From contig NZ_JACLAL010000001.1 of NCBI RefSeq assembly GCF_014280875.1, positions 620,001-684,000 on the forward strand: 64,000 nucleotides of DNA. The letters run 5' to 3'. The DNA is from Paenirhizobium daejeonense (GTDB lineage Bacteria; Pseudomonadota; Alphaproteobacteria; Rhizobiales; Rhizobiaceae). The translations under genes were made by a program, and so were the position numbers. Shown in pieces: positions 46,496 to 55,910 of the stretch. Positions within the stretch are counted from its first letter, which is position 1. Each line of letters begins with the position of its first letter. The notes beneath the pieces are model-generated. The model was not told the origin of the DNA and did not search any database. It saw only the letters and a list, made by a program, of their open reading frames with translations.

Positions 46496-47353
46496 ATGCA
46501 CAATATCTCTCAGGCACAAGCCGTCAACGACATGCCGCTGACGATGGTCGAGGCGACGCGCTTCTGGCGCGACGAGCGATTTGGCGACATGGAATGCCTG
46601 ACCGCCACCTTCCAGACCCACGAATACGCGCCGCATTCCCACGAGACCTTCTCGATCGGTGCCATCGAGGCCGGTAGCCAGATTGCCCGTATCAGGGGCA
46701 GCAGGGAAGAGACCGGCCCCGGCCACCTGTATCTCATCAACCCGGAAGTCGTTCACGATGGCGTGCCGGGACATAGCGGCTATCGCTACCGTATGATCTA
46801 TCCGGACGAGGCGCTGTTTCGCGAGGTGTTGGAAGACGTGACGGGCAGGGCCTGCCACACTACGCCGGCCTTCTCCCGGGAATTGCCGTTTGACGGGGAA
46901 CTGGCGCAGGCCTTCAACGAGGCTCACCGGGGGCTGGAGGAAAAATCCGGCGCACTGGAGGCGGAGGAGGGGATGTTCCGAATGCTGGCCACGATCTTCG
47001 CCCGCTACGGCGGCCACAGCATTACCATGATCGACACGCGTGAACGGAGCGCGATATCGCGCGCCCGCGATTATCTCATCGAGAATTTCGCTTCCGATAT
47101 CGGGCTGGAAGAGGTGGCCGAGGTTGCCGGGCTATCGAGGGCGCATCTGATCCGGGCTTTCCGCAAGGAGTTTCACATCACACCTCATGCTTTCCTGACG
47201 GATGTCCGCGTCCGTCAGGCGCGCATGCTGCTCAGGCTCGGCCGTCCCATAGCCGAGGTCGCCTTTGATTGCGGCTTTGCCGATCAGGCCCACTTCAGCC
47301 GGCATTTCAAATCCCGCATCGGCGTCACTCCCGGCCAGTTCCGTGTGGCCTGA
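46496..47353 (+). CDS. AraC-family regulator with cupin-like ligand domain
   Basis: A 285-residue protein. The N-terminal half is the AraC ligand-binding cupin (THEYAPHSHETFSIGAIEAG), and two helix-turn-helix motifs occupy about 190-285 (LEEVAEVAGLSRAHLIRAFRKEF, VAFDCGFADQAHFSRHFK). The start is unclear: TTG 46490, ATG 46496 or a later Met (46532); I list 46496. Divergent from alr and convergent with the GlxA-type gene. The inducer is unknown. Confidence 0.85.
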   Translation: MHNISQAQAVNDMPLTMVEATRFWRDERFGDMECLTATFQTHEYAPHSHETFSIGAIEAGSQIARIRGSREETGPGHLYLINPEVVHDGVPGHSGYRYRMIYPDEALFREVLEDVTGRACHTTPAFSRELPFDGELAQAFNEAHRGLEEKSGALEAEEGMFRMLATIFARYGGHSITMIDTRERSAISRARDYLIENFASDIGLEEVAEVAGLSRAHLIRAFRKEFHITPHAFLTDVRVRQARMLLRLGRPIAEVAFDCGFADQAHFSRHFKSRIGVTPGQFRVA

Positions 47354-47379
47354 CGCGCCGAAAGTGTTTCGGTGAGCGG

Positions 47380-48387
47380 TCAGGCGGCTTCTGGCTTCTG
47401 GCTGTTCTCCTCGATGAAACGGGCGCGATATTCGGTCGGACTGAGGCCGAGCTTTCTCCTGAAATGGTGGCGGAGCGTGTGGGCCGAGCCGAAGCCGACG
47501 GCGCATGCGATGTCCTCCGTGCGCGCCGCCCCCTGGCAGAGAAGCTGTCTTGCGGCGGCAACCCGTTCGGCGATGATCCAGTCGCCGGGTGTCGCGCCGG
47601 TCGCCTCGGTAAAGCGGCGAAGAAATGTCCGGCTGCTCATGCGGCACTCTTTCGCCATGTCATCGATCGTCCAATCGCGGATGAGCGATGCCCTGATCGT
47701 ATCGAGCAGGGGAGCGATTTCGCTGCCTTCGCGCCGGGCGACCGGTCGTTCCAGAAACTGCGCCTGCCCACCCGTCCGATGAGCCGGCATGACGAGCCGG
47801 CGGGCAACCGAATTTGCCGCGACTGCACCGAAGTCGCGCCTGACGATCTCGATCAGCAGATCGATGCCGGCAGCGCTCCCCGCCGCCGTGAAGATGCCGT
47901 CATGGGACCGGTAGAGCGAAGCTTCGTCGACAGTCAATGCGGGATATCGGGTCCGTAGCGCATCCGCATAACGCCAGTGGGTTGTCGCCACGCCATTGTC
48001 CAGCAAGCCCGTTGCGGCGAGAACGAAGGCGCCGGAGCAGAGCGACACAAGGCGTGCGCCGCGCGCATGGGAGGCGCGAAGCCGTTCGCACAGCCCGTCC
48101 GAAACGGCGCTGTCGATACCCCGCCAGCCCGGCACGACAATGATATCGGCTTCTTCCAGCAGTTCCGGCCCCGCATCCGCCGTTACCACCAATCCGCCAT
48201 GGGCGCGCATCGGGCCTTCATCCACGGCGCAACTGGAAAAGCGGTACCAGCCCGGTCCCATCTCCGGGCGACTGAGGCCGAAGATTTCGGTTACGATGCC
48301 GAACTCGAAGGTGCACAACCCGTCATAGACGAGGGCAACGACGAGAGGGCCGCCGAGGGGAGCGGTTATTTGCGCAGGGTTTGTCAT
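47380..48387 (-). CDS. GlxA/FtrA-type AraC-family regulator
   Basis: A 335-residue protein: an N-terminal DJ-1/PfpI-like amidase fold (about 10-180, with LVSLCSGAFVLAATGLLD at the nucleophile elbow) and a C-terminal AraC DNA-binding domain (about 225-320). This is the FtrA/GlxA family, often divergent from a rhodanese gene, as here. The start at 48387 (MTNPAQITAPLG) is preferred to 48630, which would overlap the rhodanese gene. Ligand unknown. Confidence 0.9.
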   Translation of the reverse strand: MTNPAQITAPLGGPLVVALVYDGLCTFEFGIVTEIFGLSRPEMGPGWYRFSSCAVDEGPMRAHGGLVVTADAGPELLEEADIIVVPGWRGIDSAVSDGLCERLRASHARGARLVSLCSGAFVLAATGLLDNGVATTHWRYADALRTRYPALTVDEASLYRSHDGIFTAAGSAAGIDLLIEIVRRDFGAVAANSVARRLVMPAHRTGGQAQFLERPVARREGSEIAPLLDTIRASLIRDWTIDDMAKECRMSSRTFLRRFTEATGATPGDWIIAERVAAARQLLCQGAARTEDIACAVGFGSAHTLRHHFRRKLGLSPTEYRARFIEENSQKPEAA

Positions 48388-48473
48388 GATCTTTACGCTT
48401 ATTGTCAATCTCGCCAGTTTGCAACGGCGGGCTTCTGTTCGATGTTTGCCGCATCGAAAGGGAGACCATACCG

Positions 48474-48875
48474 ATGACCACCGCCGTAACCGCCGTAAAA
48501 CCCGCGCCGAGCGACACCGCCCGAGAGCACTTCGCTGCCGAGTTTTCCTTTGAAACCGATTGCTGGGATGTCCATGACAGCATTGCGAAAGGAGCGGATT
48601 TCGTGCTGCTCGACGTTCGCGGTCCGGCACTTTATGCGAAGGGGCATGTTGCCGGTGCGATCAGCCTGCCGCATGGCAAGATCACCGCCCATCGCATGTC
48701 GCAATGGCCTGACGATACGATCTTCGTGACCTATTGCGCTGGCCCCCACTGCAACGGTGCCGCCCGTGGCGCATTGCGGCTCGCTGAACTCGGACGTCCC
48801 GTGAAGATCATGGCAGGCGGCATAACTGGCTGGCTCGACGAGGGGTTCGAGCTGGCAAGCGCTGCGGAGGCTTGA
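48474..48875 (+). CDS. Rhodanese-like domain protein
   Basis: A 133-residue single rhodanese domain. LLDVRGPALYAKGHVAGAISLPHG is the family signature; the active-site loop is TYCAGPHCNGA, with two cysteines where the persulfide would form. It probably transfers sulfane sulfur. The start at 48474 follows AAAGGGAG. It is divergent from the GlxA-type regulator, which likely controls it, and convergent with dnaB across a strong hairpin. Confidence 0.9.
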   Translation: MTTAVTAVKPAPSDTAREHFAAEFSFETDCWDVHDSIAKGADFVLLDVRGPALYAKGHVAGAISLPHGKITAHRMSQWPDDTIFVTYCAGPHCNGAARGALRLAELGRPVKIMAGGITGWLDEGFELASAAEA

Positions 48876-48899
48876 TGCTGTTTCGGTCTCAAAACAGAG

Positions 48900-48921
48900 A
48901 GAGGCGCCTGTTGGCGCCTCT
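48900..48921. terminator. Bidirectional terminator between rhodanese gene and dnaB
   Basis: AGAGGCGCC and GGCGCCTCT form a perfect 9-bp stem with loop TGTT; TTT follows on the plus strand and a CTCTGTTTT tract on the minus strand. Confidence 0.65.
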
Positions 48922-48983
48922 TTACTGAGTGTCGATCTTGCCGGGAAGGGCGGGGGGAGAAGAGGTTGCCGCTCAGCCCCGCC

Positions 48984-50480
48984 TCAGGGCTCTTCGTACT
49001 GGGTGAAGCTCGGTTCGGCGAGGTCGGCAAAGCGGGTGAACTCCGCCTGGAAGGCGAGTTTCACGGTGCCGGTCGGTCCGTGACGCTGCTTGGCGATGAT
49101 GACGTCCGCCGTGCCTTTGACCTTTTCCATGTTGGCTTCCCACTCGGCATATTTCGGGTCGGCGGGGTCGCGCGGTTCCATGTTCTTCACATAGTACTCT
49201 TCGCGGAACACGAAGAGCACCACATCGGCGTCCTGTTCGATCGAGCCGGATTCACGAAGGTCGGAGAGTTGCGGGCGCTTGTCGTCGCGGCTTTCCACCT
49301 GACGGGAGAGCTGTGAGAGCGCGATGATCGGAACGTTCAGTTCCTTGCCCAGCGCCTTCAGGCCCGTGGTGATGGCAGTGATTTCCTGAACGCGATTCTC
49401 GCCGGATTTGCCGGTGCCGGTCATCAGCTGAACGTAGTCGACCACCAGGCAATCGAGCCCGCGCTGACGCTTCAGGCGGCGCGCACGCGCTGCAAGCTGC
49501 GCAATCGAGATACCGCCGGTCTGGTCGATGAAGAGCGGCACCTTCTGCATCGTCTGCGAGAAGCCGACCAGCTTTTCGAACTCATGCTCGGTGATATCGC
49601 CTCGGCGGATCTTGGAGGAGGAGACTTCCGTCTGCTCCGACATGATACGGGTGGCGAGCTGTTCGGAGGACATTTCGAGCGAGTAGAAGCCCACGACGCC
49701 GCCGTTCTTGGCCTTGAAGTTGCCGTCGGGCATGACTTCGGGCTCATAGGCGGCTGCGATGTTCCAGGCGATGTTGGTCGCGAGCGAGGTCTTACCCATG
49801 CCCGGACGTCCGGCGAGAATGATCAAGTCGGAGCGCTGAAGACCACCCATCTTGCCGTCGAGCGACATGATGCCGGTGGAGATGCCCGAGAGGTTTCCGT
49901 CGCGTTCGAAGGCGGCACCCGCCATGTCGACGGCGAGAGCCACGGCGTCGTTGAACGACTGGAAGCCGCCGTCGTAGCGGCCGTTCTCGGCGAGCGCGAA
50001 GAGCCGCCGTTCCGTATCCTCGATCTGCGCCTGCGGCGGCATGTCGAGCGGCGCATCATAAGCGATGTTGACGACGTCTTCACCGATGGTGATCAGCGAG
50101 CGGCGAAGCGCAAGATCGTAGATCGCGCGGCCGTAATCCTCGGCGTTGATGATGGTGACGGCTTCGGACGCGAGGCGAGCGAGATACTGCGCCACGGTCA
50201 GGTCGCCGACCTTTTCATCCGATGGCAGGAAGGTCTTGATGGTGACGGGGTTGGCCGTCTTACCCATACGAATGATCTCCGAGGCGACCTCGAAGATCTT
50301 GCGGTGCAAGGGCTCGTAAAGATGCTCCGCTTTCAGAAAGTCCGAAACGCGATAATAGGCGTCGTTGTTGACGAGGATGGCGCCGAGCAGCGCCTGCTCG
50401 GCCTCGATGTTGTTGGGAGCTTCCCGATAGAGCGGCTCGGCCGGCTTTATGGGAGCAATCTTGCGCGCAGTGTCGTTCAT
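48984..50480 (-). CDS. dnaB: Replicative DNA helicase
   Basis: A 498-residue hexameric helicase that unwinds DNA at the replication fork. The N-terminal primase-interaction domain (about 20-125) precedes the RecA-like domain with Walker A GRPGMGKTSLA (about 225-235), Walker B CLVVDYVQLM and the SQLSRQVE segment. No intein is present. A DnaA box with two GANTC sites lies 140-210 bp upstream. Confidence 0.97.
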   Translation of the reverse strand: MNDTARKIAPIKPAEPLYREAPNNIEAEQALLGAILVNNDAYYRVSDFLKAEHLYEPLHRKIFEVASEIIRMGKTANPVTIKTFLPSDEKVGDLTVAQYLARLASEAVTIINAEDYGRAIYDLALRRSLITIGEDVVNIAYDAPLDMPPQAQIEDTERRLFALAENGRYDGGFQSFNDAVALAVDMAGAAFERDGNLSGISTGIMSLDGKMGGLQRSDLIILAGRPGMGKTSLATNIAWNIAAAYEPEVMPDGNFKAKNGGVVGFYSLEMSSEQLATRIMSEQTEVSSSKIRRGDITEHEFEKLVGFSQTMQKVPLFIDQTGGISIAQLAARARRLKRQRGLDCLVVDYVQLMTGTGKSGENRVQEITAITTGLKALGKELNVPIIALSQLSRQVESRDDKRPQLSDLRESGSIEQDADVVLFVFREEYYVKNMEPRDPADPKYAEWEANMEKVKGTADVIIAKQRHGPTGTVKLAFQAEFTRFADLAEPSFTQYEEP

Positions 50481-50620
50481 TGCGGGCTACCGTCTTTTCT
50501 CTTCGAAACGTCGATCAACAAAAAAACCGGTTTGTCGAGTGCTCGTCCAAGAGTCAACGACATCACGGCAACACGCGGGCGCAAAGCGCCGAACGGGCGC
50601 TGTCGGGGAGGTTGTCCCTC

Positions 50621-50629
50621 TTATCCACA
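50621..50629 (+). promoter_or_regulatory. Consensus DnaA box upstream of dnaB
   Basis: TTATCCACA is a perfect strong DnaA box. It lies 141 bp before the dnaB start codon, near two GANTC (CcrM) sites at 50659-50663 and 50685-50689. Confidence 0.5.
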
Positions 50630-50796
50630 GGCGACAGGAATTCGGCTCGCGAATGACCGATTCCGCTTGCGTCGCCCGGGACGCGAATCAGCACGACATG
50701 GAGGCAAATATAACGCGCAAAGAGATCTGCCATGCAGAAATTTCACGGCTCCACTCTTGAGAAATGTCAGGTTTAAAGTTATGTAGTATGACAATA

Positions 50797-50810
50797 ATTA
50801 GGGTGCTAAT
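50797..50810. promoter_or_regulatory. Probable MarR operator
   Basis: ATTAG-GGTG-CTAAT is a 5+4+5 inverted repeat directly before the marR start codon and just downstream of a possible promoter. A MarR dimer binding here would autoregulate the operon. Confidence 0.5.
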
Positions 50811-50816
50811 GATATT

Positions 50817-51290
50817 ATGAACGATCAATTAAACCGCTCCGGGATCCAGCGCCTGCTGATCCATGAAATGGCAGCCTTCAGCCGCAAGCTGAGGGTGCAG
50901 TTCGATATTGCCGTCCGGCAAAAAGGGCTGACCCTTCCTCGGGCTAGGGTGCTGTTTGCGCTTTCCGTGTGCCAGGGCATGACTCAGAGCGAGCTTGCCG
51001 CCGAACTCGATATCGAGACGCCAACCCTTGTCCGCCTCCTCGATTCCATGGCGGAGAGCGGCCTTGTCGAGCGTCGCGCGATGGAAGGGGACCGCCGGGT
51101 CAAGCAGATATACATGACGCCGGACGGCGAGCGGCTGGCCGACGAAATGAACCTCTTTGCCGACGAGTTCCGTTCCGAGCTGACCGTCGGCCTGAACGAT
51201 GATGAACTCAAGGTGGCGCAAACCGTGGTGCATCACCTCTTCGCCCGGTTGCTGGCAATGGGCGCCAGCGCAGGAGGCGAAAGTGAGTAG
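50817..51290 (+). CDS. MarR-family transcriptional regulator
   Basis: A 157-residue winged-helix regulator. The DNA-binding helices lie near 55-85 (MTQSELAAELDIETPTLVRLLDSMAESGLVERR) and the wing at DRRVKQIYMTPDG. It begins the marR-emrB-emrA efflux operon and overlaps the exporter gene by 8 bp. De-repression by a lipophilic compound or phenolic is expected from family knowledge; the ligand is unknown. Confidence 0.92.
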   Translation: MNDQLNRSGIQRLLIHEMAAFSRKLRVQFDIAVRQKGLTLPRARVLFALSVCQGMTQSELAAELDIETPTLVRLLDSMAESGLVERRAMEGDRRVKQIYMTPDGERLADEMNLFADEFRSELTVGLNDDELKVAQTVVHHLFARLLAMGASAGGESE

Positions 51291-53016
51291 CGTCGCAAGC
51301 CTTTCCGACGAGCCAGCGTCTGCTTCTGCCATGCGCGCTGTCACTATGGATGCGCCGCAGGCGGCAGATGCCGCCAGAACGACCGCGCCTGTCACTGCGC
51401 AGCCTCCAGCCGAAGCGCCGGCACCCACGCCGTTTTTCGTCATGTCGAAGACGCGAGCCTTGGCCTACGTCCTTTCCTCCACGCTGCTCGCCCTGCTGCA
51501 GGGCCTGAACATGAACTTCGCTTCGGTGAACCTCTACCAGTTGCAGGGCTCGCTTCATGTCACCGTCAACGAAGCCATATGGCTGACAGCGGCATACATG
51601 GCGCCTTATGCCAGCATGTCGCTGGCGCTGGTTCGTATTCGCAATCACTTCGGCCTGCGCCGCTTCGCCGAGATCAGCATCGCCGTCTTCGTGTTGGCTT
51701 CTTTGCTGAACCTCGCGGTAAATGACCTGAATTCGGGCATCGTCGTACGCTTCATCAGCGGCATGGCGGCTGCGCCTCTGTCCTCGCTCGCATTCTTTTA
51801 TATGCTGGAGCCGTTTCCGAGGGAGAGGAAGTTTGCCTATGGCCTGCCGCTTGCGCTGGCCAACACCTCGATCTCCGCGCCGCTGGCGCAGCTCGTTTCT
51901 CCACATCTCATCAACTTCGGCGGCTGGCAGGGGCTCTATACCTTCGAACTCGCCATGGCACTTATGGCCTTTCCGATCATCTACCTGCTGCCGCTGACAC
52001 CGCTTCCCCACGCGAAGGTCATCGAGAAGCTCGATTTCTTGAGCTATCCGCTGCTGGGAATTGGATTCGGGTGTATTGCAGTAACGCTCGCCGTCGGCCG
52101 TCTCTACTGGTGGTTCGAGGCGCCGTGGATCGGCATTCTGCTAGCCGTTGCCTGCGCTGCGCTGACTGCGCACGTGCTGATCGAGCTCCAGCGCGAAAAA
52201 CCGCTGGTCGATGTGCGCTGGCTTCTGACCCGCGACAACATCCACCTCGGTCTCGTGCTGCTGGTCTTCCGCGTCATTGCTTCTGAACAGAGCAGCGTTG
52301 CCGTCAATTTCTTCACCAATCTCGGTCTGACCAACGATCTGATGCCGCGCCTATACGTCATCATGATCGTATCGGGGCTTACGGGCGCCTGGAGCTGCTG
52401 TTTCTTCCTCAAGAAGAACTGGATTGCCGGTTCGCACGTCTTCGCTCTCGTGCTGATGGCCTTGGGCGCCTTCATGGATTCCCATGCGACGAGCCTGACA
52501 CGTCCGGAGCAGATGTATCTAAGCCAGGCCCTGGTTGCTGCCGGTGCGGCAATGTTCCTGCCGACGGCCATGGCCAAGGGGTTCGGTACGGCTCTGGTCA
52601 AGGGGCCGCAATACGTTCTGACCTTCCTCGTGATCTTCCTTTTCACGCAGTCGATCGGCGGCCTCATCGGCTCGGCGGTGTTCGGCACCTTCATGCAGAT
52701 CCGCCAGCGCGTTCACCTGCAGGCGCTTCTGGAAAACTTCGTGCTCACCGACCCTATAGTCGCCGCGCGGGTGCAGACCTATGCGACGGCCTACGGACGA
52801 GTGGTCACCGACAAGCTTGCCGCCCATTCCCAGGGGATCTCCGCGGTCTACCAGACGATAAGCCGTGAATCCTACGTTCTCGCATACAACGATACCTTCT
52901 TCCTGATCTCTGTGGTTGCTGTCGCGGCACTCATCGCGCTGATCGGCCATCTCTCCTTCAATCTTGCCAAGAAACACATCACGGACGCCGTACGCCGGCC
53001 AGCCGTTGCCCAATGA
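51283..53016 (+). CDS. DHA2-family MFS exporter (EmrB-like)
   Basis: A 577-residue inner-membrane drug/proton antiporter with about 14 TM segments, preceded by about 50 cytosolic, Ala/Pro-rich residues. It lies between a MarR regulator and an EmrA-like adaptor, the standard EmrAB layout for multidrug efflux through an outer-membrane channel. The start is GTG at 51283 with GGAGG 6 bases upstream, overlapping marR; an in-frame codon at 51199 is less likely. Outer-membrane partner not seen here. Confidence 0.92.
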   Translation: MSSVASLSDEPASASAMRAVTMDAPQAADAARTTAPVTAQPPAEAPAPTPFFVMSKTRALAYVLSSTLLALLQGLNMNFASVNLYQLQGSLHVTVNEAIWLTAAYMAPYASMSLALVRIRNHFGLRRFAEISIAVFVLASLLNLAVNDLNSGIVVRFISGMAAAPLSSLAFFYMLEPFPRERKFAYGLPLALANTSISAPLAQLVSPHLINFGGWQGLYTFELAMALMAFPIIYLLPLTPLPHAKVIEKLDFLSYPLLGIGFGCIAVTLAVGRLYWWFEAPWIGILLAVACAALTAHVLIELQREKPLVDVRWLLTRDNIHLGLVLLVFRVIASEQSSVAVNFFTNLGLTNDLMPRLYVIMIVSGLTGAWSCCFFLKKNWIAGSHVFALVLMALGAFMDSHATSLTRPEQMYLSQALVAAGAAMFLPTAMAKGFGTALVKGPQYVLTFLVIFLFTQSIGGLIGSAVFGTFMQIRQRVHLQALLENFVLTDPIVAARVQTYATAYGRVVTDKLAAHSQGISAVYQTISRESYVLAYNDTFFLISVVAVAALIALIGHLSFNLAKKHITDAVRRPAVAQ

Positions 53017-53023
53017 GCCAGTC

Positions 53024-54091
53024 ATGACAAACATCCTGCGTTCCCCCCTTGCAGTCGCTGCTCTCTTCGTCGGTGCGTCCGGCGTCGCCCTCTCGCTTTA
53101 TTCGTGGCATCTTCCGCCCTTCAGGACCTTGGTCGAAACCACCGACAATGCCTATGTCCGCGGTTACGTGACAGTGCTCGCGCCGCAGCTCAGTGGCGAT
53201 GTCGCCGAGGTTGCCGTCCAGGACTTCCAGGAAGTGAAGACGGGCGACCTGCTGGTCAGGATCGATGACCGGATCTACACACAGAAGCTCGAGCAGGCGA
53301 AGGCGAGCCTTGCCATGCAGAAGGCAACGCTTGCCAACTCCTATCAGGACGAGATGTCGGCCCGCGCCTCGGTCGGTTCGGCGGAGGCGGAGCTTAAGAG
53401 CACGCAGGCCGCACTTGCCAACGCCGAGGCCAATTGGGACCGCAGTCAGCGGCTTGTCGGCAAGGGCGTGGTGGCCGAAAGCGCAAGGGATAGCGACCGC
53501 TATGCGCTGGCGCAGGCCAGGGCCGGCGTGGCCAAGGCTGAGGCCGCAATCGAGGTCGCCCGCCAGAAGGTCGCGACCATTCTTGGTACACGCGATTCGC
53601 TGGAAGCCTCCGTAGCGAACGCCGAAGCGACAGTGAAGCTTGCCGAGATCGATCTCGCCAACACCCGCATTGTTGCTCCGCGCGACGGCAGGGTCGGTGA
53701 AGTCGGTGTCCGGCTTGGCCAGTATGTGACTGCCGGAACCCAGTTGACCACGCTCGTGCCGAATGATGTATGGGTCGTCGCTAATTTCAAGGAGACCCAG
53801 ATCAATGGTCTGAAGCCCGGTCAGCCCGTGGTTTTTGCAGTCGATGCGCTCGGCGGCACCGTTCTGCATGGGCATATCGAGCGCTTCTCGCCGGCAACCG
53901 GTTCAGAGTTCAGCGTCATCAAGACCGACAATGCGACGGGCAACTTCACCAAGATCGCCCAGCGCGTTGCAACCCGTATCAAGGTCGATCCTGGTCAGGA
54001 GGAGAGGGCGCATCTTTCGCCGGGCATGTCGGTGGTCGTAAAGGTCGACAAGTCGTTTTCCCCTGATGACACCATGACCGGCAGCCTCTGA
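53024..54091 (+). CDS. HlyD/EmrA-family periplasmic adaptor
   Basis: A 355-residue membrane-fusion protein. One N-terminal TM helix is followed by a biotinyl-lipoyl-like domain (VTVLAPQLSGDVAEVAVQDFQEV), long alpha-hairpin coiled coils (about 90-210), and a beta-barrel (LVPNDVWVVANFKETQI). It links the EmrB-like exporter to an outer-membrane channel. Starts 7 bp after the exporter gene. Confidence 0.94.
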   Translation: MTNILRSPLAVAALFVGASGVALSLYSWHLPPFRTLVETTDNAYVRGYVTVLAPQLSGDVAEVAVQDFQEVKTGDLLVRIDDRIYTQKLEQAKASLAMQKATLANSYQDEMSARASVGSAEAELKSTQAALANAEANWDRSQRLVGKGVVAESARDSDRYALAQARAGVAKAEAAIEVARQKVATILGTRDSLEASVANAEATVKLAEIDLANTRIVAPRDGRVGEVGVRLGQYVTAGTQLTTLVPNDVWVVANFKETQINGLKPGQPVVFAVDALGGTVLHGHIERFSPATGSEFSVIKTDNATGNFTKIAQRVATRIKVDPGQEERAHLSPGMSVVVKVDKSFSPDDTMTGSL

Positions 54092-54118
54092 GCCTTTCCT
54101 TCCCTGCCGCTCAAAAGA

Positions 54119-54148
54119 AAACGCCCGGTCCGTGAGGACCGGGCGTTT
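54119..54148. terminator. Strong bidirectional terminator
   Basis: A 13-bp stem (AAACGCCCGGTCC with GGACCGGGCGTTT) and GTGA loop sits between the convergent emrA-like and rplI genes. The A- and T-tracts suit termination in both directions. Confidence 0.85.
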
Positions 54149-54173
54149 CGCAATGCCCTGAAGGGCGAATTGC

Positions 54174-54749
54174 TTATTCTTCGTCGCCGTCGCGATCTGC
54201 ATCCGGATCGAAGAAGTCTTCCGGACGGAGCGCATCTTCGTCAACGCCGTAGATGGCGTCGGCGGAGGTGAGGCTTTCGCCCTTGGACTGGCGTTCAGCT
54301 TCTTCGGCAGAACGTGCAACGTTGATTTCAACGGCGATTTCGACTTCGGCATGCAGGTGCATGGTTACCTTGTGCAGGCCGATGGTCTTGATCGGGTGGT
54401 TGAGCTCGACCTGGTTGCGGCCGATGTTGAAGCCTTCGGCAGCCAGGGCATCGACGATGTCGCGGGCAGCAACCGAGCCATAGAGCTGACCGGTTTCGCC
54501 AGCGGCGCGAACCATGATGAAGGACTTGCCGTCGAGAACTTCGGCAACCTTCTGGGCTTCCGATTTGCGCTCGAGATTACGAGCTTCGAGCGTTGCGCGC
54601 TCAGCTTCGAAACGGGTCTTGTTGGCTGCATTGGCGCGAAGTGCCTTGCCGAGCGGCAGCAGGTAGTTACGTGCAAAGCCGTCGCGGACCTTTACGGTTT
54701 CACCCATCTGGCCGAGCTTGGCGATGCGTTCGAGAAGAATGACTTCCAT
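54174..54749 (-). CDS. rplI: 50S ribosomal protein L9
   Basis: A 191-residue large-subunit protein. [32 protein letters not shown] is the N-terminal rRNA-binding domain, followed by a long helix and the C-terminal domain. An acidic tail ([15 protein letters not shown]) extends beyond the usual 150 residues, as in other alphaproteobacteria. Last gene of rpsF-rpsR-DUF2232-rplI. Confidence 0.97.
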   Translation of the reverse strand: MEVILLERIAKLGQMGETVKVRDGFARNYLLPLGKALRANAANKTRFEAERATLEARNLERKSEAQKVAEVLDGKSFIMVRAAGETGQLYGSVAARDIVDALAAEGFNIGRNQVELNHPIKTIGLHKVTMHLHAEVEIAVEINVARSAEEAERQSKGESLTSADAIYGVDEDALRPEDFFDPDADRDGDEE

Positions 54750-54773
54750 TGCATTGTTCCTTTCAGTTTGAGT

Positions 54774-55748
54774 TTACGAATTGGAATTGTCGGAGCCTGT
54801 GCCTGAGGCGGTCGGCGTAAGTGCTACGGTCCGCCGCGTATCGACAAGACCGAAAACGAGGACGATGAAGGCCGGAAGGACCATCAGCGTCGAAAGATAG
54901 GCTAGGATCAGTGCCGGTACGCGCCAGTCCTTGCCACGGGTACGAAGATGCAGCGATGCAAACCCGCTGAGCAGAAAACCCGCACCGAAGGCGCCGCATA
55001 CCGTCGCACCGATCAGGGCAGGGGTGCCACCCGCAAAGCAGGCGAGGATACCGGCGAGAAAGACAAACAGCGCGTTGCGGTTCATCCGGAGTGCCGACGG
55101 AATGTCTTCGCGCGGACGAAGCGCCCGGCTGGAAGCGGAGGCGATACGGGTCGCGATATAGTGGGCGGCGAACAGCATCATCACCCAGGTGCCGCCCTGA
55201 ACGACAGGGATCGTAAGCACGAAGAACCGTTTGGATTGTTCCAGGGCTGCGGGATCCATCGCCATGGCCGGATTTTGCTCGTTCATGGAAGACGCGACCA
55301 TATCGACGAACTGATCGGTGAGCTCCGGGCCGTAACCGATCATGATGCCGAGAAAGATCACAGCCAGAGAAACGAGGCCGCATAAATGCAGCAGGATATC
55401 CGAGAGCGGATACCACGCCGTCAGGTTTGCCGGACCACCGATTTCGGAAGCCGGACGGGCGAGGTTTGAAAGATGGGCGAGCCAACCGGCTGGCAGCAGC
55501 GTCAGCACTGCCATGAACAATGCGAACATCGGTGATACGGCGACGGCGCCGACGAAGGCTGCCACTGCGATCGCGACGATGGCTGCAATATTGCCCCAGC
55601 CCAGCCCGACAATCAGGATAGGCAGTGCTGATGCGGCATAGAGAACGGCGGAAAGGGACGGCTGCGCATTCGCGCCCAGTAGCAGCAGGGCGGCGGTCAT
55701 ACCGGCAATGATGCCGGTCAGCAGCAATTGTCCATTCACCTGTTTCAC
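54774..55748 (-). CDS. DUF2232 family membrane protein
   Basis: A 324-residue inner-membrane protein with about eight TM segments. DUF2232 genes often sit between rpsR and rplI in alphaproteobacteria and some other groups; function is unknown, with weak relation to transporter-like folds. It begins 200 bp after the rpsR stop, with a terminator-like hairpin between, and ends 24 bp before rplI. Confidence 0.88.
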   Translation of the reverse strand: MKQVNGQLLLTGIIAGMTAALLLLGANAQPSLSAVLYAASALPILIVGLGWGNIAAIVAIAVAAFVGAVAVSPMFALFMAVLTLLPAGWLAHLSNLARPASEIGGPANLTAWYPLSDILLHLCGLVSLAVIFLGIMIGYGPELTDQFVDMVASSMNEQNPAMAMDPAALEQSKRFFVLTIPVVQGGTWVMMLFAAHYIATRIASASSRALRPREDIPSALRMNRNALFVFLAGILACFAGGTPALIGATVCGAFGAGFLLSGFASLHLRTRGKDWRVPALILAYLSTLMVLPAFIVLVFGLVDTRRTVALTPTASGTGSDNSNS

Positions 55749-55910
55749 GTTCGCTGTCCTGCTACATCAAGCAGTTAGGGGAAAAACCGGACTCAGATCC
55801 TGAGTTCCGTGCCCCAACATGGGATTTAACCTGAAGACGTTTCAGACTTCGCTTGAAGTCCGATGTCTTCGGCATGGGTTCCGATCCGCGCCCAACGCGG
55901 AAGGGAGAAA

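Larger units (their letters stand above)
50481..50816. other. Divergent intergenic region dnaB / marR
   Basis: This 336-bp gap has the dnaB and marR-emrBA promoters. It contains a DnaA box (50621-50629), two GANTC sites (50659, 50685), a possible -35/-10 pair TTGAGA/TATGTA (50757, 50780; 17-bp spacing) and an inverted repeat at 50797-50810. No gene is supported. Confidence 0.6.
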
